A stretch of 64,000 nt of DNA, taken from the NCBI GenBank assembly GCA_028751875.1, contig CM054134.1, forward strand, positions 51,290,293 to 51,354,292, in the 5' to 3' direction. Under the pieces are notes generated by a model. It was not told the DNA's origin and did no database searches. It worked only from the letters and a program-made list of their open reading frames with translations. The stretch is from Rapana venosa (lineage: Eukaryota; Mollusca; Gastropoda; Neogastropoda; Muricidae). A program made the translations under genes and the position numbers. Shown here piece after piece: positions 13,201-24,725 of this stretch; position 1 is the first letter of the stretch, and each line of letters opens with the position of its first letter.

Positions 13201-16200
13201 AAACTTAAAGGCATCTCTTAAAACTTACCCAGGCCTCTCATACGGCTGACAGATCCAGTAGGGCAAAGGCAGGTTAGACTGAAATTTGGACAGGTCTTGG
13301 CTTTTTTCATATTCTTGGATATCACTCTGGAAAAAAAACATTTACTTTTTTTGTGATGTCTGTTATGAGAAAAGTCCTGAAACCTGATTCAGTAAAGTGT
13401 CCAAAGCAATTTTTAAATATTAATTTAATGAAGTGAGGGTGCCTTGGTTTCATGTAAGTTTGTACAAGCTTTCAATTTTGCCCTAGTGATCTGTGACCAG
13501 AGAAATAATGGAACACACTTTCACCTTTTTTTTTTTTTTCTTTTTTTAGGAGTTTGTATTTTATCAGCTAAAGAATGTTTAATGTGCTTTTCTGGTTTTC
13601 TGCTGCATTTTGTAAATAAATAAATAAATAGAGAAGTCATGGGCAGCTCTGCACTGGCAAAGATGGGAATGTTAAAGATAACAACAAGAGCTGTATTAGA
13701 AGTGTGAACAAACATGACTAACAGCATATTACTTACAGAAAGCATATCATAGCAGAGAAGAAAAAAAGTGTTTTCTAGATACAGTTTGTGAACAAGGTGT
13801 CCTTGTCATGAAAGCAGTCAATGGGAAGATATTTCTATGATTTATTTATGACCCTTATTAGTAAATTCCTACCTTACCCCTTTTCAACAGCAACAGTGTA
13901 ACAGAGATTTTTGTTTTCATTCCTCGGCTAGAGCTCTGAGGTTCACCAATGGTGAGATTTAGTGTATGCAACCATTTTTACCCCTCATTAAGGTAGCCGT
14001 ATATCAGACTTCGGGGATGTTACAGAGATAAATCAGCATGAAATATCTAGCAAGTCTTTTTCCATCAAGTATACTGTATAAATATTTTCAGAAAGTATAT
14101 CAAATATTCTCAGAAAATTTAGCACATTCTTCTCAAGTACACATGCAGTACACAAATACAAAAAAGACAGAACGAAATATTTCTACTTTGAACACACACA
14201 CAGAGACAAGTTTGGGGGTGGGGGGGAGGGGGTTATACATGAAGAGATGTTAAGTACATTTCTTACCGAGCATCTTTCCTTCAGCTTGGCAGTCACATCC
14301 TTGAATTCTTCAATTGTCCGCACTGAAGCCACAATGTCACGGATGTCTCTGTGTATGTGCAACCTGACAAAGACATCATGCAATACTAATGGAAAAATGT
14401 CTATTTAATCTCTGAAATGAACACATCAGAAGAAAAAAACCAAACATTTTTACAACAAAGACAAAATCCTTCCAACAGATTTTACAACAAAGACATCTAT
14501 ATTAAATGTTTTGCATTAAATGCAAATCCTTTCCAGAAAATTACTTCACATTACTTTCAACCTGAATCATAATGTGATCAAAAAGGGAAGAAAAAAAAAG
14601 AGAACATACTGATGAAATAAAAGAAAATTGTATGTTCCTTTCAATTTCACTGGATTTCTTTCGATGGAGTGGGTTATAGTATACACAAGACAGATGCCAT
14701 TTTGAACACATTTCTGATAAAACACACAGCTTGCAGTAGTGATAAATGGAAACTTGATAAAAACAAATAATGAAAAGATTGCTGGAGCACCACACTCACA
14801 TAATAGATCTACCCGTCTCTGAAAAGTACTATCATGGATGATACCACTTCAACTTAGTGGGGCAAACAGATTCTCTTTACAAGGATGGGTGTCCCAGTAA
14901 CCACACGGTACAGTGCATGTTTATGGGACAGCACCATCATTCTAATAAGCACTGGTGGCTGCACACCCTTGATGTACAGTACATAGACTGTGTTCTTTGA
15001 AAGTATGACTAAAAACTTTTTGTTCATTTAGCTGTTTATTTGTAAACACAACAAACAATTCTCTGTGGATGTGTAGGTCAGAAGTTCATTGACAAAGTCA
15101 TGAAATTTCAGGAAAGAACATTAAAATTTCTTGAGTCACTGAATGAAACCTAGGGGTATGGGTGATTTAACACACACGTGAAAAGGTTAATCATTAGCTC
15201 ATTAATTAATGAATCAGTAATTCAATAGTCTTTTGTTTTTAAAGCAAATTTAAACTTTGCTGCTTGGTATTTTATATCTGTCACCAGACTTGTAAGCTAA
15301 GAGCAAGTTTGACATTATACAATTATATTTATGTACAATGTGTGTTCTTCTTTGTGAAATGTTCAGAAAGCAACTACTGTTGTCTGTCATATGAGTGAAA
15401 ATGCATTTTGTTGCCGTTAACTACCTGAAAAGTCAGGCGCAGCGCATCTGACTTCGTCGAGGGAGAGAATTGTTATCTTTTAAGTACAATTGTGCAGGAG
15501 AAAAAGAACCTGCGGTGGAAGGAGTGGTGGAAGCAGGAAGAAATACAAAACTTACGCATGATGGAAGAGTTTGAAGAGATGTCCGCGGACATAGGAAGAT
15601 GGACAGGGATACTTCTCCGCCAGCTCTAAGTACTCCTCTGCCATGTCCCAGACAGGAGGAGACAAGCCATGGAAAAGAGCAGGGTTGTGCAGGTTTCCCT
15701 CTGGGCAACAAACAATAACAATGACTTCATGTGAACTTACATTCCTTGTCAAAACTATGACTTCAATGTGAACTTAATATATTGTCAAAACAATTACTTT
15801 AAAGTAAACTTCATGCTTTGTCAAAATTATGACTTCATACACTGTCAAAACTATAGACTTCAAACTAAACTATTTAATTAAGAAAATAATATGTTTTTTT
15901 TGCACTTGAAATATCCTAGCAGTGCTGAATGCTTGGTTGCTATTATGTATACAACAGGCATACGACAACACACTTGATGCCCAAAAGACACAAGCCAGGC
16001 AGGTAGCCTACTAAAGCAAGCAAGAGTTCATGCACTCATGTTCTTTTTAGCTCAGATGACAATGGAGGCCTGGTATAATACCACATCATAGTAAAAAATT
16101 TTTAAAATAAATTTTAAAAAAAGATGTGAACTGCAATTTCAAAAACCTCGGATCAATTTCTTTTTATTAGACTAATGATTACAGTTTCTTAAAATCATTG

Positions 16201-19200
16201 TGACACTCATTTCAGACGAAAAATATTAAATGCAAAAACAGAGTTCAGTGGCTTATTATATTACTAAACAGAACTTCACAGAATCTGCAGTCAGTCAGTG
16301 ACGTCCAGTACCTGCTGTCATTACTCCTTGAACGCCAGTCTCCTGCAAGCAGCGGTGAACGTCATCCAGGTACTGAATGTTCCCATTGGCAAACACTGGA
16401 ATGCCTACAGCCTCCCTGCAAGATATAAATAATCATAGCTGACTTCCTTTCATTCAAGGTAAATATTTTAACATTACCTGCATATCAAAACCACAGACAA
16501 AAGACTTTTAAACTGTAATCACCCCAATATTACATATATACAAGGGCTATGGGAACTTTGAAGTATGAGGCATATCCCCTTTGTTTAAACTAAAATATCC
16601 ATTCACTAGTACAAAAATATTTCAGATTGTTCAGCCACTGAAATATTTCATCCTTCTAGCTATTGACAAAGCTCCAACATTTGGATCAGCACATGGTTTA
16701 TCAGCTTTACAGCAGGCACACAGTCTCCCCCCAAGTTCTTCTCTCCATCATAGGCACAAAGTAAAAAGTAAGTTCCGTTTTTCCTTTATGTACTTATAAC
16801 AAATTTAATTATTTCTACATCTTTATTTGCTTTGACACCAGCATTATGACTGGGTTGGAATGAATACTAGGTCTACGCATCAAGCAGCAGGGCAATATTT
16901 ATTTTTATAAATGAAATATGTACTCTCAAAAAAGAAACAGCCTGCTTTATTGACAAATGCAATGTGAAATACCTTGAGGCCAAATCTCAGCAAATATCAA
17001 TATGATTTGACATTTATGCAAGAGTAATGCTAACTTCACTTAATCATCTGATTGCCTCCATGACAATGTTGTTTTGAACACTGACAGCAGTACTACTTAC
17101 CTCACAGCCTTTATGACTTTCCAACATGCCAAACCAGTGTGTACTCCTTTCTGGTCGATGGTACGCCCATGAATGGTTAGAAGCTGACACAAAGAATACA
17201 GAATACAGTTACTATAAAATAGCAAATGACATTTTGTCACAAATCATTATCAGGAAAAATTTGTACCAATTTTTTTTTTAAGTACAATAATAAAACATTC
17301 AGAACTTCCAATTCATTTTCAGATCAGCATACTGTTAGAAAAACTGATTTCAAATAATATCAGTGAAAACATCACCAACTGCTTGAAACTGATTCTCCTA
17401 TCACACTGCTAAGTGAAAACATTCTATTAAGACTGTTGTTAACTGACTGAACCTTTCAGCATTCAGTCAACAGTTTGTCATTTACTTACCTGACAACCTG
17501 CTGCTTCCAGCATCTTGGCATACTTGATAGTTTTCTCCACACTTGGGAACACTCTGATCTTGCATGTGATGGGAACTTTCAAGTTCTCGTGACAGGCCCT
17601 GACTGGACAGACAGAGAATACCATTTATAAATTTCAAAGAATAACCTTGATCTACAACAGCAAGTACTAAAAAAAAAAACCCACCCAACAACAACAAACA
17701 AACAAAACAGCAACATTTTAATAATAGCCATGATATATAAAGACATCATGTTATAAAACATGACCCTTTGGGAACAACAAAATAAACACAGCCAAATGAA
17801 GAATCTAAGTTTCTAAGATTGTTTTCTTTAAATAAGAAAATTTCACAATGGTTAACTGGTCCATAAATGTTTGCCACTGAAACAGAGACGACTCCTACAA
17901 ACAAAGCTTAGTAACATTTTAAAGATATTTTACCATCATTCAATCCAATTATTGATTGCTAAATCTGATGTCTTAAATGCATTCTTGATGACAAAGTGTG
18001 TTCTTAAAAAGTACAGCACACGCAGACAGACACACACACACACACACCAACACACATACACACACATGCACACACTCCAACACATACACACACACCATGT
18101 CAACTTGTTCCTTTAAACAGATTTTTTTTTTCTCAGGAGAAAAAAAGGTGATTGCATTCTGAAACTTAGAAAGTAAGAAACTATTATCAGGCACACTCAA
18201 TCAGTAAATTTCTGCTTCTACAAATTAATATTGTGACTATTCAGTAATTTGTTGAATCATGCTTCTCAAAAAATTCTGCCATGCATCATCAACTACACAC
18301 ATGACACAATTTAAAAAAAACACACAACTGTAAATGACTGCATCCAGTCCAGTTTCATATGACTTCATTTTGAATCAAAATCAATCTTCTGATGGTATAA
18401 TACTATAAATGTTATAATTCCTACTTTTTTTCATTTCCCCTACACTAGATAACCTATCAAGTATTAAATTAGGTTTTTTCTAATTTTGTTTTATTTCTTA
18501 CCCATTTTCTCCAGGAGCTCCCACTCATCCTGAAGATATGCTCCATAATGGCCCCGTCTGGCAATGCTCTGTGGGCAGCCAAGGTTTAGATCGACAGCAT
18601 CACAATGGTCTTCAGCCATCTTTGCAGCCTTCAAAAACGTGTCCACATCGTTTGCGCAGAACTGTGTCACACAAAAAACAAAACTTATGATGTTCAATAA
18701 TATCAAACAGACTGATGGGAGGGAGGATGTTTACAAATTTGGCAGCTTGCTATGAGTTTATCTTGCTCGCTATCATCTGAGTTTAATTTGTTATGCTTAC
18801 TAATTTTTTTTATCTCAAAATCAAATAAACAAAACAATCTAACTAAATCACCCCAAAGCCAAAAACTTCATTCTTCTAAAATTTTGCTGTAGCAGGCTAG
18901 CACCAACCAAAACCTGTTCTGCCTGAACAAAAATCTCCCTGGTAGTCCTAACTACAAGACTTTATTTTATTGGTGAAATAGCTTGGACTAAGCATTCTAA
19001 ACAACAAAGTTATTCACACACCACACACACAGTGATACAAACTATGTACATGTATACACACACAGACTGACAGAGTCAGTGATACAAACTACATGTACCT
19101 ACACACACACTGTTACTGTGTCAGTGTCATACTTTTTTTTGTATTAAATAGAATATCTCTTACTAGAACATTCTTATTCTGGCCATTTCTTTATAAATTT

Positions 19201-19289
19201 ATGTATATACTGGGTATAAAAAAAGTCTTCTGGTGTATACATATATTTATATTATATATATATATATATATATATTATTATTTATATAT

Positions 19290-19340
<51 letters not shown>

Positions 19341-19525
19341 ATGTGTTGTTTGTTTGTTCAGGTTATAGTTATACTATCATACTATGACTATGTCCCAGCA
19401 GAGCTAACCCATTTAGGGACTGTGGAGTGTGATAACTCAAGTCATCCCACTTTGGCACTGGGGGCCAGCCTAAAATGCAACTGCCAATGTTGGGCATGTT
19501 ACAATTCTAAAGCAATGCAATGCAA

Positions 19526-19562
<37 letters not shown>

Positions 19563-19882
19563 AGTGTATGTAGACTGCAGTGTAGTGTGTATTCAGTGTG
19601 TTTGACTGACCGTGAGTTTGTGAGACTGCAACTATGTGGGTGTGACTTTACCTGAACGATGAGAGGACGGTCCTCCTGGCAGGAAAGAAGTGATTCCCTT
19701 CGATAGTTGACGTCTCTAACGAACACAGACGCATGCAGCATGGGAGTGTAGCATAGTTCTGCACCATATCGACGACTCAACATTCGCCAAGCCAGCTCGC
19801 TCTGATCAACCATAGGAGCGACCACCAGTTTCGCTGAACGTAATGTTGTTTTCCAGAACTGAAAGCCCTCTGGTTTCGACAT
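10260..19882 (-). CDS. DUS1L: tRNA-dihydrouridine synthase 1-like (DUS1L), complete, 11 exons
   Basis: Minus-strand exons, 5' to 3': 19882-19652, 18661-18502, 17602-17490, 17183-17101, 16415-16312, 15700-15556, 14363-14267, 13326-13229, 12331-12133, 11083-11008, 10465-10260. All junctions are GT-AG and in phase; the CDS is 1512 bp, 503 aa, near the human length. DUS1 enzymes reduce D-loop uridines (positions 16/17) of tRNA using FMN and NAD(P)H. Seen: FMN-barrel start [12 protein letters not shown] (residues 22-33), DLNLGCPQ with the expected catalytic Cys at 106, TCKIRVF with Lys145, IHGRT (172-176), VFANGNI, then a basic helix [17 protein letters not shown] and a Cys-rich tail ([28 protein letters not shown]) typical of animal DUS1L. 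Start: Met followed by GFQFW, as in the family. A second exon 1 lies upstream at 22602-22372. Confidence 0.95.
10640..10975 (+). repeat. tRNA-derived SINE, B body with C-type tail
   Basis: It lies in DUS1L intron 10. It carries ACTATAAACCAAGGTACC, CAGAACATCTTGCACACACG and GAGTAGGCCACTGCATGCC, followed by the tail CAGAATGCAGCTACCTTAAT and GGAGTTCTAGCTGAGG. Confidence 0.6.
11225..11345 (+). repeat. Family-B SINE fragment
   Basis: Partial body: TCCTCAGAAAGTCTTTGAAC, ACTATAAACTGAGGTCCTG and GAACATTTTGTGCACACATT. It lies in DUS1L intron 9. Confidence 0.55.
11925..12116. repeat. Two-copy tandem duplication (period 117) next to DUS1L exon 9
   Basis: GATTCACTCGACAGTTTGTT (11948) and GATTCACTTGACGGTTTGTT (12065) begin matching segments that both continue to AGTACCTATCGCTCATTCAC. 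The second copy stops about 16 bp from the exon-9 donor. Confidence 0.8.
12427..12650. repeat. Two-copy tandem duplication (period ~120) in DUS1L intron 8
   Basis: TTACTCCATAAATCGCAGAG (about 12429) is repeated as TTACTCTATAAATTGCAGAG (about 12549). Both copies continue into TATTTTGAAAATCAACAT and a CAATCTGTACAGTTA segment. Confidence 0.75.
12860..12992 (-). repeat. tRNA-like SINE head, different family
   Basis: On the minus strand: ATCCAGGATAGCTCAGTGGT (A-box-like) then GTGATCTGATGCCGAGGGTG. The head resembles a tRNA but the B-box half is degenerate, so it is read as a SINE rather than a tRNA gene. It lies in DUS1L intron 8. Confidence 0.45.
13917..14022 (-). repeat. Family-C SINE tail, minus strand
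   Basis: It contains GGCTAGAGCTCTGAGGTTCA, CCAATGGTGAGAT and AAGGTAGCCG, the reverse complement of the tail seen at 48950-49080. Confidence 0.55.
15375..15500 (-). repeat. Family-A repeat, truncated minus-strand copy
   Basis: 3' half only: the hairpin remnant ACTACTGTTGTCTGTC, GTGAAAATGCATTTTGTTGC and CTGACTTCGTCGAGGG, ending near the poly-pyrimidine part. It lies 56 bp from the DUS1L exon-6 donor. Confidence 0.55.
15721..15868. repeat. Degenerate short tandem repeat beside DUS1L exon 6
   Basis: About four imperfect units containing TATGACTTCA, GTGAACTTA and TTGTCAAAACTA. It starts 20 bp upstream (transcript sense) of the exon-6 acceptor. Confidence 0.6.
18022..18098. repeat. (CA)n microsatellite in DUS1L intron 2
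   Basis: Interrupted CA run with CATACA and CATGCA variants. Simple sequence. Confidence 0.85.
19250..19338. repeat. (TA)n-(GT)n microsatellite, duplication unit 1
   Basis: A TA-rich tract is followed by about 48 bases of GT. It lies in DUS1L intron 1. The unit-2 counterpart (21958-22062) has a longer TA part and a shorter GT part. Confidence 0.9.
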
Positions 19883-20005
19883 GTTTGTTTTGCCGCAGTT
19901 ATCCTTATTTGCTTTACTCTCACTGGTTTAGCGTTCTGGCTGATCTTCGATCAAAACAAGCGATCTACAGTGATGAAACTGCCTCGACATGCCATGTGTA
20001 TCGGA

Positions 20006-20014
20006 ACCGGAAAT
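20006..20014 (+). promoter_or_regulatory. ETS-like motif ACCGGAAAT upstream of DUS1L proximal exon 1
   Basis: ACCGGAAAT lies about 125 bp upstream of the DUS1L start codon. ETS-family sites of this type are common in TATA-less housekeeping promoters. It is duplicated at 22726-22734 before the distal exon 1. Motif match only. Confidence 0.35.
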
Positions 20015-20329
20015 CGACTCTAATCCATTGCCTAGTTGTATGGTAAACTATCAGAATCAATAAGAGAAGTCGTGGTGGGTGGTTTGTTGTTGGTTTTTTT
20101 GTTTTGTTTTTGTTGTTGTTATTTTTTACCGGGGGGGGGGGGGGGGGGGGAGCGGTTGTTTGTTTGTTTTTATTTTTGTCTGTTTGTTTGTTTTTTATTT
20201 TTGTTTGTTTGCTTTGTATTTTTTTAAGGGAAGTCCTAGTTGAGAGACTTGCTGTCCTTGGCCCCTCTCTCACACACACACACCTCTCTTTTTTTTCTTT
20301 TCTTTTTTTTAACAGTACTTTTCTTTTGG

Positions 20330-20860
20330 AGGTCTACTACAGAATCAGAGACTATACCACAGAATCAGAGACTAAAGCAACAATATCATCTGCATATATC
20401 AAAGACAAGATTCCATAAAGGTCTCCCAAAAATCCAACCTCTTGCAACACATTCCATGACCTCAGACTCCAAAAGGTCAGAAAGCAGCAGAGGGCTTAGG
20501 ACACATCCTTGTCTTATGCCCGACATACATTCAAAGTAACCTTTTTCTTGTTCCCTACTTTTCACCTTCAGCCTTCACCTATACTGCAGTCTCGTCAACT
20601 GTTGGGGCTCCACAGAAGATTTTGCAACCAGCTTCCTCCACTCCTCGCGGTTCTCAGCATTCCGTATAGTTATTATATCGTTCCACTCAAGGCTAGTCGT
20701 TCCACTCAAGGCCAGTCTACTCTCTGATGTTGTCTTCCTATCGTTTTCTCTGTCTGCCTCGTCTCCTTTGCACTGTTCCCTGTATGACAACCTTGGCCAC
20801 TCCAGATATTGGTGTGATGTGCCTGTACCACTTCAGTTTGCAATTTTCCACTTAAGTCAG
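20330..20860 (-). mobile_element. Decayed RTE-like LINE fragment (duplication unit 1)
   Basis: Minus-strand reading gives, in broken frames, GIRQGCVLSPLL (RT motif region) and then, after a gap, the terminal segment with SGTTSLEWNDII and [16 protein letters not shown]. That ending is typical of RTE-like elements in marine invertebrates. The order on the DNA does not fit one intact element: the RT piece lies 3' of the C-terminal piece on the minus strand, so this is a rearranged or composite remnant. Confidence 0.6.
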
Positions 20861-20882
20861 GAGCTCTTCATATGGCCATATT

Positions 20883-21208
20883 CCCCCGTGGAGATGTCAG
20901 GGGCCTGTCAGTATAAATAGCATCATCCCCACCTTCTGGAAGTTCTGTGCCAGGAATTCCCTCTTTTCTGTCTCTCTCTTTGTGCCTGCCTTGTTCTTTT
21001 TCTTCCTGTCACCCCCTTCTAGCCTGTTTTCTGCCTTCTTAGTGCATTCTCCTGCTTTTTTGTCCAGAAAGTCTTAAAATATAACAATTCTCTCCCATGC
21101 CAGTCAGAAGCACTAGGCCTAACTTCTCCTTTAGCTTAACAACAGCGAAACACATTTTCACTCTTATGACAAACAACAATAGGCTAGTTACTGTTTGAGT
21201 TTTCCAGA
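20883..21208 (+). repeat. Family-A repeat in duplication unit 1
   Basis: It starts CCCCGTGGAGATGTCAGGGG, has CAGTATAAATAGCATC, the pyrimidine-rich middle, and a tail with ACAAACAACAATAGGCTAG. The 12-mer ATATGGCC(A/G)TAT flanks it at 20870-20881 and 21209-21220, a likely target-site duplication. Confidence 0.7.
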
Positions 21209-21956
21209 ATATGGCCGTATGGCATTTTCAACAGCTCTGGTTCCACTTCCTCGTTGGTTATGTGGCCTCTGTACATTCCCTCAATAGTTTGGGTGGGGTT
21301 TTTGGGTGTGTGTTTTGGTTTGTTTTGGTTTTATTGTTCGTTTGTTTGTTGTTGTTTTTGGGGGAGGGGTCCACTTTTCCAATGAACACATCCTCAAGAC
21401 ATGTGTGTGTGCGAGGTACTTAAAAACAGTCATACACACAAACTTCTCATCCAGTGCAGCTTGCTATGAGTTTATCTTGCTCGCTATCATCTGAGTTTAA
21501 TTTGTTATGCTTACTAATTTTTTTTATCTCAAAATCAAATAAACAAAACAATCTAACTAAATCACCCCAAAGCCAAAAACTTCATTCTTCTAAAATTTTG
21601 CTGTAGCAGGCTAGCACCAACCAAAACCTGTTCTGCCTGAACAAAAATCTCCCTGGTAGTCCTAACTACAAGACTTTATTTTATTGGTGAAATAGCTTGG
21701 ACTAAGCATTCTAAACAACAAAGTTATTCACACACTCACACACACAGTGATACAAACTATGTACATGTATACACACACAGACTGACAGAGTCAGTGATAC
21801 AAACTACATGTACCTACACACACACTGTTACTGTGTCAGTGTCATACTTTTTTTTGTATTAAATAGAATATCTCTTACTAGAACATGTCTTATTCTGGCC
21901 ATTTCTTTATAAATTTATGTATATACTGGGTATAAAAAAAGTCTTCTGGTGTATAC

Positions 21957-21957
<1 letters not shown>

Positions 21958-22006
<49 letters not shown>

Positions 22007-22016
22007 ATATATATAT

Positions 22017-22062
<46 letters not shown>
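21958..22062. repeat. (TA)n-(GT)n microsatellite, duplication unit 2
   Basis: Counterpart of 19250-19338 with different repeat lengths, showing that the two units have diverged at least at slippage-prone sites. Confidence 0.9.
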
Positions 22063-22066
<4 letters not shown>

Positions 22067-22371
22067 GTGTTGTTTGTTTGTTCAGGTTATAGTTATACTA
22101 TCATACTATAGACTATAGTCCCAGCAGAGCTAACCCATTTAGGGACTGTGGAGTGTGATAACTCAAGTCATCCCACTTTGGCACTGGGGGCCAGCCTAAA
22201 ATGCAACTGCCAATGTTGGGCATGTTACAATTCTAAAGCAATGCAATGCAATCTGTGTGTGTGTGTGTGTGTGTGTGTATGTAGTGTATGTAGACTGCAG
22301 TGTAGTGTGTATTCAGTGTGTTTGACTGACCGTGAGTTTGTGAGACTGCAACTATGTGGGTGTGACTTTAC

Positions 22372-22602
22372 CTGAACGATGAGAGGACGGTCCTCCTGGC
22401 AGGAAAGAAGTGATTCCCTTCGATAGTTGACGTCTCTAACGAACACAGACGCATGCAGCATGGGAGTGTAGCATAGTTCTGCACCATATCGACGACTCAA
22501 CATTCGCCAAGCCAGCTCGCTCTGATCAACCATAGGAGCGACCACCAGTTTCGCTGAACGTAATGTTGTTTTCCAGAACTGAAAGCCCTCTGGTTTCGAC
22601 AT
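22372..22602 (-). CDS. DUS1L: Duplicated DUS1L first exon (distal copy)
   Basis: This 231-bp exon encodes the same 77 residues as the proximal DUS1L exon 1 (19652-19882), from [10 protein letters not shown] to EDRPLIVQ, and ends in the same GTAAAG donor. It lies in the second unit of the 2.7-kb tandem duplication. No copy of exons 2-11 follows it before the proximal exon 1. It could be a working alternative first exon that splices over the proximal copy to exon 2 at 18661, a silent leftover, or an assembly artefact from two haplotypes. The coding sequences look identical, so the duplication is young or gene-converted. Confidence 0.85.
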
Positions 22603-22725
22603 GTTTGTTTTGCCGCAGTTATCCTTATTTGCTTTACTCTCACTGGTTTAGCGTTCTGGCTGATCTTCGATCAAAACAAGCGATCTACAGTGATGAAACT
22701 GCCTCGACATGCCATGTGTATCGGA

Positions 22726-22734
22726 ACCGGAAAT
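22726..22734 (+). promoter_or_regulatory. ETS-like motif ACCGGAAAT upstream of DUS1L distal exon 1
   Basis: Same motif and spacing relative to the ATG as at 20006, so the putative core promoter was duplicated together with the exon. Confidence 0.35.
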
Positions 22735-23047
22735 CGACTCTAATCCATTGCCTAGTTGTATGGTAAACTATCAGAATCAATAAGAGAAGTCGTGGTGGGT
22801 GGTTTGTTGTTGGTTTTTTTGTTTTGTTTTTGTTGTTGTTATTTTTTACGGGGGGGGGGGGGGGGGAGCGGTTGTTTGTTTGTTTTTATTTTTGTCTGTT
22901 TGTTTGTTTTTTATTTTTGTTTGTTTGCTTTGTATTTTTTTAAGGGAAGTCCTAGTTGAGAGACTTGCTGTCCTTGGCCCCTCTCTCACACACACACACC
23001 TCCTCTTTTTTTTCTTTTCTTTTTTTTAACAGTACTTTTCTTTTGGA

Positions 23048-23578
23048 GGTCTACTACAGAATCAGAGACTATACCACAGAATCAGAGACTAAAGCAACAA
23101 TATCATCTGCATATATCAAAGACAAGATTCCATAAAGGTCTCCCAAAAATCCAACCTCTTGCAACACATTCCATGACCTCAGACTCCCAAAAGGTCAGAA
23201 AGCAGCAGAGGGCTTAGGACACATCCTTGTCTTATGCCCGACATACATTCAAAGTAACCTTTTTCTTGTTCCCTACTTTTCACCTTCAGCCTTCACCTAT
23301 ACTGCAGTCTCGTCAACTGTTGGGGCTCCACAGAAGATTTTGCAACCAGCTTCCTCCACTCCTCGCGGTTCTCAGCATTCCGTATAGTTATTATATCGTT
23401 CCACTCAAGGCTAGTCGTTCCACTCAAGGCCAGTCTACTCTCTGATGTTGTCTTCCTATCGTTTTCTCTGTCTGCCTCGTCTCCTTTGCACTGTTCCCTG
23501 TATGACAACCTTGGCCACTCCAGATATTGGTGTGATGTGCCTGTACCACTTCAGTTTGCAATTTTCCACTTAAGTCAG
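23048..23578 (-). mobile_element. Decayed RTE-like LINE fragment (duplication unit 2)
   Basis: Copy of 20330-20860 carried along by the segmental duplication, with the same [13 protein letters not shown] ending and the same broken frames. Confidence 0.6.
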
Positions 23579-23600
23579 GAGCTCTTCATATGGCCATATT

Positions 23601-23905
23601 CCCCTGTGGAGATGTCAGGGGCCTGTCAGTATAAATAGCATCATCCCCACCTTCAGGAATTCCATCTTTTCTGTCCCTCTCTTTGTGCCTGCCTTGTTCT
23701 TTTTCTTCCTGTCACCCCCTTCTAGCCTGTTTTCTGCCTTCTTAGTCCATTCCCCTGCCTTTTTGTCCAGAAAGTCTTAAAGTATAACAATTCTCTCCCA
23801 TGCCAGTCAGAAGCACTAGGCCTAACTTCTCCTTTAGCTTAACAACAGCGAAACACATTTTCACTCTTATGACAAACAACAATAGGCTAGTTGCTGTTTG
23901 AGTTT
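23601..23905 (+). repeat. Family-A repeat in duplication unit 2
   Basis: Copy of 20883-21208 with a short internal deletion (the CTGGAAGTTCTGTGCC segment is lost) and point changes. Confidence 0.7.
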
Positions 23906-24158
23906 TCCAGAATATGGCCGTATGGCATTTTCAACAGCTCTGGTTCCACTTCCTCGTTGGTTATGTGGCCTCTGTACATTCCCTCAATAGTTTGGGTGGG
24001 GTTTTTGGGTGTGTGTTTTGGTTTGTTTTGGTTTTATTGTTCGTTTGTTTGTTGTTGTTTTTGGGGAGGGGTCCACTTTTCCAATGAACACATCCTCAAG
24101 ACATGTGTGTGTGCGAGGTACTTAAAAACAGTCATACACACAAACTTCTCATCCAGTG

Positions 24159-24564
24159 TGCAATTTCAATCTCCATGTCATTCCAAGGTGGGATGGTTGA
24201 GTCTGCACATTCTGGCGATCTCCATAGTTAAGCTGGGGAATGCACAACGAGAAGTCAACACATTATGAGCGGTCAGAAAAAACGGAAGACAATGTTGAAC
24301 AAAACTGCTCACCTAGAAAAACAGTCTAAATATTATGCAGAGAAATCTGAAACCACCACCAAGAATGGTATACAGTACATATCCATATAATACAACCAAA
24401 AGACTTTCTCTTGCAGAAAATAATAACAAACATGAAGACATTGAGGGCAGAATTTTATTGTCAAATGAATTCTTCATCATGCTAGCAAAGACTCAAAAAT
24501 CAAGTGTGTTTACACACACACACACATACACTCACACACACTTATTCATACTCAAAATGCAATG
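24159..24564. other. Spacer between the duplication and the LAMTOR2 3' end
   Basis: Unique sequence with a short CA run (about 24510-24541). No gene signature. The stretch right after the duplication (24159-24240) contains a broken LINE-like reading frame on the minus strand that I could not place. Confidence 0.4.
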
Positions 24565-24570
24565 TTTATT
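24565..24570 (-). promoter_or_regulatory. Probable LAMTOR2 polyadenylation signal
   Basis: TTTATT on the + strand is AATAAA in gene sense, about 156 bases after the LAMTOR2 stop codon. This would give a short 3' UTR, common for such housekeeping genes. Confidence 0.5.
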
Positions 24571-24725
24571 CTAAGCAAACTAAAAGCTGAAGAAAACATT
24601 CCAGCCCATTTCGTTATTCCAGACGACATGTCCTACACAGCCACAATGGCCAATGCCTTAAGAGTCACAAAACATGATGCAAGTTGTAAATTGCTGATGT
24701 GTAGAAGGAACAATGTGAGCCAAGG

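Larger units (their letters stand above)
18743..21456. repeat. Segmental tandem duplication, unit 1 (proximal)
   Basis: This 2714-bp unit begins CAGCTTGCTATGAG and ends CTCATCCAGTG, and is followed directly by the same start sequence at 21457. It holds part of DUS1L intron 1, TA and GT microsatellites, DUS1L exon 1, its upstream region, a poly-G tract, a LINE fragment and a family-A repeat. Unit 2 differs in microsatellite and homopolymer lengths, scattered single bases, and a short deletion inside the family-A repeat. Confidence 0.95.
21457..24158. repeat. Segmental tandem duplication, unit 2 (distal)
   Basis: This 2702-bp unit is a direct, head-to-tail copy of 18743-21456. The shared sequence stops after CATCCAGTG at 24158, where unit 2 continues into unique sequence (TGCAATTTC). 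The junction between units reads CCAGTG/CAGCTTGC, with at most a few bases of shared sequence, as expected from end joining or a template switch. Confidence 0.95.
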
